Assembly (NCBI GenBank): GCA_036794825.1
Contig: DAIRGA010000018.1
Location: 1-64,000, forward strand
DNA from: RZYY01 sp036794825
GTDB taxonomy: Bacteria; Bacteroidota; Bacteroidia; Bacteroidales; 4484-276
Reading direction: 5' to 3'
DNA length: 64,000 nucleotides
The notes under the pieces were generated by a model. That model was not told where the DNA came from and searched no databases. It saw only the letters and a list, made by a program, of their open reading frames with translations. This document shows, in pieces, positions 7,598 through 14,708 of the stretch. Made by a program: the position numbers and the translations under genes. Numbering within the stretch: position 1 is the stretch's first letter; each line of letters opens with the position of its first letter.

Positions 7598-10500
7598 TCA
7601 GACCACAACCACATTAATGATCTTTCGTGGCACTACGATCACTTTCTGGATGCGTTTTCCCTCTGTCCATTTTTGAGCCTGCTCCGATTCGATAACCGCT
7701 TTTTCGATGCTGCCGGCGGATGCATCAACGGGGAACTCCATTTTGAAACGCATTTTTCCGTTGAACGAAACCGGGTATTCAAAAGTGTTTTGAACCAAAT
7801 ACTCCTCCTGGTAATCCGGGAAGGATGCGCTGGCTACGCTGGTAGTGTTTCCGAGCAGATGCCAGAGCTCCTCGGCAATGTGTGGCGCGTAGGGCGAAAT
7901 GATCCTAACCAGCAGTTCGAGTACCTTGCGTTTGTGGCACTTCAGCTCGTGGAGCTCGTTTACGCAAATCATAAAATTGCTCACGCCGGTATTGAAGGAG
8001 AACCGTTCGATGTCATCCTTCACTTTTTTGATGGTTGCGTGGATGATTTTGAGTTCGGCGGGTGCGGGGGCTTCGTCGGCTACCCTGAAGTTGTTGTTTT
8101 CGTCGTGGAAGAGCCGCCATAATTTACGGATAAACCGGAAAACTCCCTCGATACCGTTGGTGTCCCAGGGTTTGGATTGTTCCAGCGGACCGAGGAACAT
8201 TTCGTAAAGCCGCAGCGTGTCGGCGCCGTATTTTTCGATCAGATCATCCGGGTTTTGCACGTTGTACTTCGACTTGGACATCTTTTCCACTTCCCAGCCG
8301 CAGATGTACTTCCCGTTTTCGAGGATAAACCGCGATTCTGCCAGGTGGGGCTGCCATTTTTTGAAGGCTTCAATATCCAGAACATCATTGTTCACAAGGT
8401 TTACATCAACATGGATAGGATCGGAGAAGTTCTCGCGTCCGGGATAATTTTTTGAAACGAAGATCGGGAACATGCCCAACGCTTCTTTTTCAACAAATGC
8501 CGGAAGATCCTCGCCAGCAAGCACTTTCCTGATTCTCTCCATCACCTCCTCTTTATTAAGCAGGTCGCGGATGGGGATGAGCAGGAGTTTCAACCCTTTG
8601 GCACGGGTGTATTCTTCATAAGGGTCGGCGAGCTTTTCGAGCGATTGTTGTCTCTTTACTTCGATGAGCAGTTTGGCTTCCTCGCTGTAAAAGTCGAATT
8701 TCCGGTGGCCATCCCGGTAATCCCTGATAAATGTCACGCCGGTCTTTCGATCTTTCAACTCTTCCCACAGGAGAAACTCCGCCATTTTTTCCACATTCAC
8801 CCGATAAACGAAATTGGATCTTCCCTGAATCATCCCCTGGTTGATCATTTTTGCAAATGGCTCATCTTTAACTACTAAACCCAGGTCGTAGAGGAACTTG
8901 TTCCAGAAACGGGAGTATATCAGGTGGCCGGTTCCATGTTCAGCGCCGCCAACGTACAGATCAACATTTTGCCAGTACTGGTTGGCCTCTTTCGAAAAAT
9001 ACTCCTGGTCGTTCTGCGGATCCATGTAGCGGAGGTAATATCCGCTGGAGCCTGCAAATCCGGGCATGGTGTTGGTTTCGAGCGGATAGCCCTCTTTGGT
9101 TTTCCAGTTATGTGCCCTGGCCAGTGGCGGTTCGCCGGAATCGGTAGGTAAAAATTTATCCACTGGAGGTAACTCCAGCGGGAGTTCATTTTCGGGGAGC
9201 ATGTAAGGCATTTCATCCTTGTAATAAACCGGGAAAGGCTCGCCCCAGTAGCGCTGCCTGCTGAAAATAGCATCCCGGAGCCGGTAGTTGATCTGCATTT
9301 TGCCAATACCGAGCTTCTCAATATGTTCGATGATGCGGTGGATGGCATGTTTCACTTCGAGGCCTGAAATCACCCCTGAATTGATCATTACACCCTCTTT
9401 GGCGTCATAGGATTCGTCCCACTCATGTGGGTTGGTCAGGGTTTCGCCGGGACGTTTCACTACCTGGATGATGGGCAGGAGAAAGTGCTTTGCGAATGCA
9501 AAGTCGCGGCTGTCGTGAGCAGGAACCGCCATGATGGCGCCGGTTCCATAGCCTGAAAGTACATAGTCGGAAACGTAAATCTTCATCCGCTCGCCATTGA
9601 GCGGGTTGATGGCAAACGAACCGGTGAAGGCGCCGGTTACTTTCTTCACCTCGGTCATGCGCTCGCGTTCGGAGCGAACCTTCACCCTTTCGATGTATTC
9701 TCTTACCGGTCCCCGGCATTGCGGTGTGGTGATTTCGATGGCCAGTTCGTGTTCGGGCGCCAGTACCATAAAAGTAGCGCCGTACAAGGTATCGGGGCGG
9801 GTCGTAAAGACTTCTATTTTCTCTTTGTGATCTTCCACCTGGAAAACAACGGAAGCGCCCTCTGAACGGCCAATCCAGTTGCGCTGAACGTCTTTGATGG
9901 ATTCCGACCAATCCACCGTGTCCAGCCCATTGAGCAACCGCTCAGCATAAGCGGTAATTCTGAGCGACCATTGCCGCATCAGTTTACGTTCAACCCTGTG
10001 TCCTCCCCTGATGGAGATTCCCTCGCTCACTTCGTCGTTGGCGAGCACCGTTCCCAGTTCGGGGCACCAGTTTACCATCGTGTCCGAAAGGAAAGCAAGT
10101 CGGTAGTTCATCAGTATTGTCTGCTGCTCTTTTTCGTTCATCTGTTGCCAGACTTCGGCACTGAAAGCTGAATGATCATCGCATTTTGCCTCTATGCCAA
10201 TGCTGCCATTTTTTTCGAAATGATTAACCAACAGGCTGATTGGCTGCGCTTTATCGCTTTTTTTATCGTACCAGTGATTGAAAAGCTGGATGAAAGTCCA
10301 CTGTGTCCATTTGTAATATTTCGGGTCGCAGGTTTTCACTTCCCGATCCCAGTCGTACGAAAATCCGATTTTATCCATCTGGGCGCGATACCTGTCAATG
10401 TTGAGATTGGTGGTAATTTCGGGGTGGGTTCCCGTTTGGATGGCATATTGTTCGGCAGGAAGCCCAAAAGCATCGTACCCCATGGGATGCAGCACGTTGA

Positions 10501-10708
10501 AGCCTTTCAGCCTTTTGTAGCGGGCATAAATATCGGAAGCAATATAACCGAGCGGGTGTCCGACATGCAATCCGGCGCCCGAAGGATACGGAAACATATC
10601 AAGGACATAGTATTTTGGCTTATCCGATTGATTTTCAACTTTGAAGGTTTTTTTTTCGGCCCAATACTGCTGCCATTTTTTTTCGATTTCGGTAAAATTG
10701 TAATCCAT
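7598..10708 (-). CDS. leuS: Leucyl-tRNA synthetase with an inserted nuclease-like domain
   Basis: 1036 aa. It charges tRNA-Leu with leucine in the cytoplasm. The class I signatures are present: HVGH at residues 48-51 in 'YPSGAGLHVGHPLGY', and KMSKS at 809-813. The CP1 editing domain is recognisable ('TTRPDTLYGATFMVLAPEH', about 302-320; 'GTGAIMAVPAHDSRDF', about 388-403). Bacteroidota LeuRS is usually about 920-950 aa; the excess comes from an insertion at about residues 637-748, between 'INQGMIQGRSNFVYRV' and 'IFVSKNYPGR...DPIHVDVN', described separately. The lineage-typical insertion at about 150-200 is normal. All flanking synthetase motifs are intact and in frame, so the enzyme is presumably active. 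A TACTTTCG box lies about 32 nt upstream. Confidence 0.97.
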   Translation of the reverse strand: MDYNFTEIEKKWQQYWAEKKTFKVENQSDKPKYYVLDMFPYPSGAGLHVGHPLGYIASDIYARYKRLKGFNVLHPMGYDAFGLPAEQYAIQTGTHPEITTNLNIDRYRAQMDKIGFSYDWDREVKTCDPKYYKWTQWTFIQLFNHWYDKKSDKAQPISLLVNHFEKNGSIGIEAKCDDHSAFSAEVWQQMNEKEQQTILMNYRLAFLSDTMVNWCPELGTVLANDEVSEGISIRGGHRVERKLMRQWSLRITAYAERLLNGLDTVDWSESIKDVQRNWIGRSEGASVVFQVEDHKEKIEVFTTRPDTLYGATFMVLAPEHELAIEITTPQCRGPVREYIERVKVRSERERMTEVKKVTGAFTGSFAINPLNGERMKIYVSDYVLSGYGTGAIMAVPAHDSRDFAFAKHFLLPIIQVVKRPGETLTNPHEWDESYDAKEGVMINSGVISGLEVKHAIHRIIEHIEKLGIGKMQINYRLRDAIFSRQRYWGEPFPVYYKDEMPYMLPENELPLELPPVDKFLPTDSGEPPLARAHNWKTKEGYPLETNTMPGFAGSSGYYLRYMDPQNDQEYFSKEANQYWQNVDLYVGGAEHGTGHLIYSRFWNKFLYDLGLVVKDEPFAKMINQGMIQGRSNFVYRVNVEKMAEFLLWEELKDRKTGVTFIRDYRDGHRKFDFYSEEAKLLIEVKRQQSLEKLADPYEEYTRAKGLKLLLIPIRDLLNKEEVMERIRKVLAGEDLPAFVEKEALGMFPIFVSKNYPGRENFSDPIHVDVNLVNNDVLDIEAFKKWQPHLAESRFILENGKYICGWEVEKMSKSKYNVQNPDDLIEKYGADTLRLYEMFLGPLEQSKPWDTNGIEGVFRFIRKLWRLFHDENNNFRVADEAPAPAELKIIHATIKKVKDDIERFSFNTGVSNFMICVNELHELKCHKRKVLELLVRIISPYAPHIAEELWHLLGNTTSVASASFPDYQEEYLVQNTFEYPVSFNGKMRFKMEFPVDASAGSIEKAVIESEQAQKWTEGKRIQKVIVVPRKIINVVVV
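8465..8800 (-). other. DUF559 / PD-(D/E)xK-like domain inserted in LeuRS
   Basis: LeuRS residues about 637-748. The segment reads 'AEFLLWEELKDRKTG' then 'HRKFDFYSEEAKLLIEVK' and a helical tail 'DLLNKEEVMERIRKVL'. The order E...LW..L..RK..G..F.R, DFY..EAKLLIEV and D+L...V.ERI matches DUF559 (Vsr/restriction-endonuclease-like) proteins from memory of the family. The putative catalytic set D672, E683 and K685 (D-x10-E-V-K) is retained. It sits just before the peptide that leads to the KMSKS loop. I infer an invading endonuclease domain that settled in a permissive loop; activity is unknown. Confidence 0.72.
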
Positions 10709-10739
10709 CGCAAATGAGTATTTTTCGATTATTAGGGTG

Positions 10740-10747
10740 CGAAAGTA
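10740..10747 (-). promoter_or_regulatory. -7 promoter box of leuS
   Basis: TACTTTCG on the minus strand, about 32 nt upstream of the leuS ATG; a one-mismatch match to TAnnTTTG and a form repeated at ftsX in this window. Confidence 0.4.
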
Positions 10748-10800
10748 CTAAAACTATCCTAAAAGAGTCCTGACGGGACATGTGCTTCGCCCGGTTTTCA

Positions 10801-10880
10801 GCGCAAAGCTGCAACTTTGCACAATCTCTGTTGAGTAGTGAATTGCTTCACGCAAAGGCGCAGGGACGCAAAGGTGAAGG
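10801..10880. repeat. ACGCAAAG-type intergenic repeat with adjacent hairpin
   Basis: Positions 10846-10880 carry CTTCACGCAAAGG followed by ACGCAAAGGTGAAG, a degenerate member of the common 'ACGCAAAGGCGCAAAG' dispersed repeat. Immediately left, 10803-10820 forms the small hairpin GCAAAG-ctgcaa-CTTTGC. Nothing coding is seen between 10709 and 10947. Confidence 0.55.
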
Positions 10881-10947
10881 AGAATTTCTGCCAGTCATGG
10901 GGTGATTTTTAGGTCAACAAAGAAAAAGTGTGGTATAATGCCTTGAT

Positions 10948-11907
10948 TTACTTGTAATTGTTGTTTCCCCCCGCTTTTGGAAGATCAACAAATCCAAGGA
11001 AAAATCCATCTTTGATTTGAAGCGTGTCTCCTCTCACACCGTAAACGTAGCAACCAAACTCTGTTAAAATCTTCATCCTTTGCATGGTGTCGGCATCGTA
11101 AAATGGGATATTACGGGTTTCGATGATCCGGAAATAGCTCCCCGGCTGATCGGCGCAGCCCCAGGCTGAGGACCATTTTTCCCAGTAGGTTTCGGGATCG
11201 AAAAAAGTGTATTCGATACCCACTGCTTCAGGCGGAGAATAGCGCTTGCTACCTGAAGTGTAAAATTGGCTGATTTCCTGTAAATTACTGAATCCTTTAG
11301 CAATAAACAGAAAAACACTCTGCCCGTTGTACATTCCTTTTTCGATCCTGAATTTGGCTCCGGTGGACAAGGCGGTGTCGTTTAGCGTGTTGGCCGGGTA
11401 AGGAAAAAAGTCGTTGATGACCTGCTGGTAGGTATAGGTGATGTCCCTCGCTGTAAAACGCGCTCTGGCGATGGAGTTGATGGTAACGATGCTGTCGAGA
11501 TGGGTAGCGTCCCATGTAAACTCATTGTAGGCATCATTTTCGGCCAGTACGCGCAATTTGCCGGAAAGATGATTCTGGCTTTGAAAAGTTCCAGTAATAT
11601 AGCCACGATCAGGCAAATCCACCGTGAACTGGTTTTCTTCAATCCTGAACAGGCCTTTCTCACCGGTGAGTGTTCTTTGTTTGAGCAGGCTATCCAGCCA
11701 ATAGTTAAAGGTAAAACTGTAAAGCATCTGCTGCGAGTTGATCTCACGGATTTCCAACTCGATGTAGGTCATGTGGGCAGTATTTCCCGACCATTTTCCC
11801 ACATAAGGCAGGTCGTCGGGAACAATAACCGGTTCAACAGGCCGGCAACCGGAAACGAAGTTTAAAATAATGAAAATCAGGATCAGGCGATCAGGATGGA
11901 TACACAT
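10948..11907 (-). CDS. Hypothetical lipoprotein
   Basis: 319 aa from the ATG at 11907 (a GTG four codons upstream is also possible). The N-terminus 'MCIHPDRLILIFIILNFVSGC' ends in a lipobox (VSGC), so the protein should be a lipidated outer- or inner-membrane-anchored protein. The mature part starts 'VGKWSGNTAHMTYIELEI' and seems to contain a beta-rich domain; no family is recognised. It is the last gene of a minus-strand run (topA, arginase-like, mnmA, response regulator, lipoprotein) but is separated from the response regulator by about 30 nt, so cotranscription is likely. Confidence 0.7.
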   Translation of the reverse strand: MCIHPDRLILIFIILNFVSGCRPVEPVIVPDDLPYVGKWSGNTAHMTYIELEIREINSQQMLYSFTFNYWLDSLLKQRTLTGEKGLFRIEENQFTVDLPDRGYITGTFQSQNHLSGKLRVLAENDAYNEFTWDATHLDSIVTINSIARARFTARDITYTYQQVINDFFPYPANTLNDTALSTGAKFRIEKGMYNGQSVFLFIAKGFSNLQEISQFYTSGSKRYSPPEAVGIEYTFFDPETYWEKWSSAWGCADQPGSYFRIIETRNIPFYDADTMQRMKILTEFGCYVYGVRGDTLQIKDGFFLGFVDLPKAGGNNNYK

Positions 11908-11936
11908 TTTATCCTGCACAAGTTAGATCGAAAAAG

Positions 11937-12311
11937 TTAATTGGTTTCCTTGCTAAGGTCATTCTTCAGGAGGGCAATCATGTCTTGCAGTTCGTCTTCA
12001 TCAATCGGTTTGGCAACAAAACCAAGGTGCTCATATTTTTTTGTAAGTGGCTCAAGTATGCTGTAAGCGCTGATAAAGATCACCCTGAAATGGCGCGATG
12101 GGAACTTGTCAAGCAGGTCCAATCCACTTCCGAGAGGTAAATTGATATCAAGGAACACTGCATCGGGGTTTATCTTGTTAATGAGCCTGAATGCTTCATT
12201 TTTGCTGGTAGCCACTCCGCTTACAACAATCTGAGGATCAATTTTTTGCAACATGTCAGTTAACACGTCAAAGATGACAGGCTCGTCATCTACAATCACT
12301 ACTTTTATCAT
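11937..12311 (-). CDS. Single-domain response regulator (REC only)
   Basis: 124 aa from the ATG at 12311, which puts 'MIKVVIVDDEP' at the N-terminus as in typical receivers; an upstream in-frame start at 12401 would add 30 residues unlike any receiver. The conserved acidic pair is D8/D9, the phosphoacceptor is D55 in 'DAVFLDINLPLGSG', and the conserved Lys is K101 in 'FVAKPID'. No output domain follows, so it acts through a partner protein or as a phosphate sink. The sequence resembles the receiver part of LytTR-type regulators. No histidine kinase lies next to it. Confidence 0.9.
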   Translation of the reverse strand: MIKVVIVDDEPVIFDVLTDMLQKIDPQIVVSGVATSKNEAFRLINKINPDAVFLDINLPLGSGLDLLDKFPSRHFRVIFISAYSILEPLTKKYEHLGFVAKPIDEDELQDMIALLKNDLSKETN

Positions 12312-12410
12312 GAGGCAGTTATTAGATGGATGAACTAAAAACTTTCTGCTTAAAACAGGGCAAATATAAGGTTTTAGAAATAAGGAATAGGTTGCAGACA
12401 AAACTGATGC

Positions 12411-13475
12411 TTAGCAAATCACCCCGCTACCCAGGCAAATGGTTGAATCCGGGTTGTAAATCACACCGTACTGGCCCGGCGCCACACCCGAAACCGGTGA
12501 CTCTGAGTGGATTACAAAGCTATTGCCATTGTTGATCAGCGTTCCGGTTGCAAATTCCGGCTGATGCCTGATCTTGAATTTCACCGGCTGAGGCATTGAA
12601 TAATCGCGGTCGGCTTTGGCATTAATGAAATGAAATTCAGCCAGTTGAACGGAGTCTTTGTATTGAGCAACCGGATCGTACCCGTTGGATACCCAAACGA
12701 TGTTGTTTTCGATGTCCTTTTTAACCACAAACCATGGCCCTCCGCCAAGCCCCAATCCCTTGCGCTGCCCGATGGTATGAAACCAGATTCCTTTGTGGTC
12801 GCCAAGAACTTTGCCTGTTTCCAGTTCGACTATTTTACCGGGTTTTTCGCCAACATAGCGCCGGATAAAATCAGAATAATTGATCTTTCCGAGGAAGCAA
12901 ATTCCCTGGCTGTCTTTGCGATAGGCCGAGGGCAGCTTCTCCGAAATGGCCTTTTGCCTCACTTCACTTTTGAGAAGATGGCCAATGGGAAAAATCAGTT
13001 TGCCGAGCTGCTGCCTGGAAATCTGCCCAAGAAAATAAGTCTGGTCTTTGAATGCGTCTTTTGCTGTTCCGAGGTACTTCTCCCCGTCAACGTTGAGAGT
13101 AGTAGCATAATGTCCGGTTGAGATGAGATCGTACTCGTTTCCGAATTTCTCATTAAAAGCCCCGAACTTGATGAGTTTGTTGCACATAATGTCCGGGTTT
13201 GGTGTCAATCCGCTCCTTACCGTGTTGATTGTGTATGAGATAACCAGGTCCCAGTATTCGTTCTGCAGCGAAACCGACTCCATTTTGCAGCCATATTTTT
13301 TAGCCAGGTAAGTTACAATCTCCATGTCCTCTTCCGCCGGGCAGTCCACCCAATTCGGGTCGTCTTTCAACCCGATCTGGATGTAGAAAATATGGGGGTC
13401 GTAGCCCATTTCTTTGAGCAACGGGATGGTTACCGAGCTGTCAACACCTCCGGAAACAAGAGAGGCAATTTTCAT
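12411..13475 (-). CDS. mnmA: tRNA-specific 2-thiouridylase
   Basis: 354 aa. It forms 2-thiouridine at the wobble U34 of tRNA-Lys, -Glu and -Gln using activated sulfur and ATP. Visible features: PP-loop 'SGGVDSS' (residues 8-14), 'PNPDIMCNKLIKFG' with the first catalytic Cys C98, 'STGHYA' (119-123), and the second Cys C193 in 'SQGICFLGKINYSDF'. The C-terminal beta-barrel ('GQRKGLGLGGGPWFVV...', 'GVAPGQYGVIY') is complete. It functionally complements MnmG, encoded at 51.8 kb, which modifies the same nucleotide. It lies in the minus-strand run with topA. Confidence 0.97.
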   Translation of the reverse strand: MKIASLVSGGVDSSVTIPLLKEMGYDPHIFYIQIGLKDDPNWVDCPAEEDMEIVTYLAKKYGCKMESVSLQNEYWDLVISYTINTVRSGLTPNPDIMCNKLIKFGAFNEKFGNEYDLISTGHYATTLNVDGEKYLGTAKDAFKDQTYFLGQISRQQLGKLIFPIGHLLKSEVRQKAISEKLPSAYRKDSQGICFLGKINYSDFIRRYVGEKPGKIVELETGKVLGDHKGIWFHTIGQRKGLGLGGGPWFVVKKDIENNIVWVSNGYDPVAQYKDSVQLAEFHFINAKADRDYSMPQPVKFKIRHQPEFATGTLINNGNSFVIHSESPVSGVAPGQYGVIYNPDSTICLGSGVIC

Positions 13476-13517
13476 TTTGATAAGAGCAATTTATTTAAAA
13501 TGTTCAAAAAGAACCGA

Positions 13518-14693
13518 TTACATCAACTTCTGGTACGCTTTCCACCAGCGGTCGGGTATTTCAAATTTGCCGGCGCTAAGGTAGTCTTTGTAGCTGCACG
13601 GCACCATCACATGGCGGCTCAGTGAAGCAGCTTTGTCAACACTCACCGGTAATTGCATCCACCAGCGGTCGGTATTTTTGCTTTTGTAAAAAACAAGATC
13701 ATTTTCAACTCCCGGCATTGCGACAATGTATTTGATAAAATCGTTACCCGTTTCAGCAGGATAATCGTTGGGTCGCATGGAGTAGCCCTCCAGGAAATAC
13801 CATATCATCTGGGCAATGAGATGAGCAGTATGTCCATTGCGGTCGAACAGCGGATTCATTTCGAAAAATCCAACACAGGAGAGTCTTCCGGCAAGACCGG
13901 CATATCTCATGATCTGGCAGGCTTCATCGCCAAAAAAACCATTGGGTGAAGCATTTCCGTTGCCAGGCGCCTCCGATTGACGGATTGCGGAAATATCGAA
14001 CGTAAGCACGTCGGCATTACGCACCATTGGCTCGGTTTCGGTGAGATCGGTACGGATTTCGCCAAGCCGGTAAGCATCGAAAAAGAGATTGTTAAGCAAT
14101 TTCACCTCCTCCTGGTCAACAAAATAGGACTGGTAGCCGATGTTGGTGAAATTGAACATAAAATTGGGATTCCTCAGGATGATGGTGGAGAGATACGACT
14201 GAGAGTCTGGCTCATCGTCACCTTTGCCCTGGTCAAATTTTGGGTCAACCGATACGAGGTTAATTATCCGCCCGATGGATTCGAAAGCCAGGTAGATGGG
14301 ATAGGTCAGATCCTGGCTCCCGCCAATGATTACGGGAATCACATCTGCTTTCAGCAATTCGGCTACCACCGATTTCAAAGCAAAATATGTATCGCTGACC
14401 TGCTCGCCTTTCCGGATATTCCCAAGGTCAACAATATTGAGTTTTTTGTTTACGGGGTAAAGATTGTAAAGGTACTTTCGCACCTGGTCGGGAGCAAGTC
14501 CGCAGCCTTCGTTGTTCACCGCCCGCCGGTCCTCGTTAACACCCACGATCGCAATATCAGCTAAAGCCAGCTTGTCTTCGGCCTCCTCAGGATGAAGGTG
14601 AGTGATGTAATCGCCAAGCCGGATTTTTTCTTCATTAATGGTAAAACCCAGTTTTTCAGTATCAATTTTCTCAAAAAAGAGGGAAGTTTCCAT
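13518..14693 (-). CDS. Arginase/formimidoylglutamase-like protein with degenerate metal site
   Basis: 391 aa, ureohydrolase fold. The three metal-binding motifs are recognisable but altered: 'IIGGSQDLTY' in place of GGDHS/GGGH, 'VSVDPKFDQGKG' in place of DAHxD, and 'FDISAIRQSEAPGN' in place of DxDxxDPxxxPG. Several Mn ligands (His and Asp) are therefore missing. Related Bacteroidota proteins with this same altered pattern are often annotated as formimidoylglutamase. Whether it is catalytic is doubtful; a binding or different hydrolytic role is possible. It sits 15 nt downstream of topA and 42 nt upstream of mnmA, suggesting cotranscription. Confidence 0.75.
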   Translation of the reverse strand: METSLFFEKIDTEKLGFTINEEKIRLGDYITHLHPEEAEDKLALADIAIVGVNEDRRAVNNEGCGLAPDQVRKYLYNLYPVNKKLNIVDLGNIRKGEQVSDTYFALKSVVAELLKADVIPVIIGGSQDLTYPIYLAFESIGRIINLVSVDPKFDQGKGDDEPDSQSYLSTIILRNPNFMFNFTNIGYQSYFVDQEEVKLLNNLFFDAYRLGEIRTDLTETEPMVRNADVLTFDISAIRQSEAPGNGNASPNGFFGDEACQIMRYAGLAGRLSCVGFFEMNPLFDRNGHTAHLIAQMIWYFLEGYSMRPNDYPAETGNDFIKYIVAMPGVENDLVFYKSKNTDRWWMQLPVSVDKAASLSRHVMVPCSYKDYLSAGKFEIPDRWWKAYQKLM

Positions 14694-14708
14694 GATCCGG
14701 TACGGGAT

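Noticed and set aside
8465..8800. Intein in LeuRS
   Set aside because: No Cys/Ser at the N-terminal junction and no His-Asn plus Cys/Ser/Thr at the C-terminal junction; the block is too short for a splicing-competent intein with an endonuclease.
10172..10717. 181-codon plus-strand ORF opposite leuS
   Set aside because: Antisense to the conserved N-terminal half of LeuRS.
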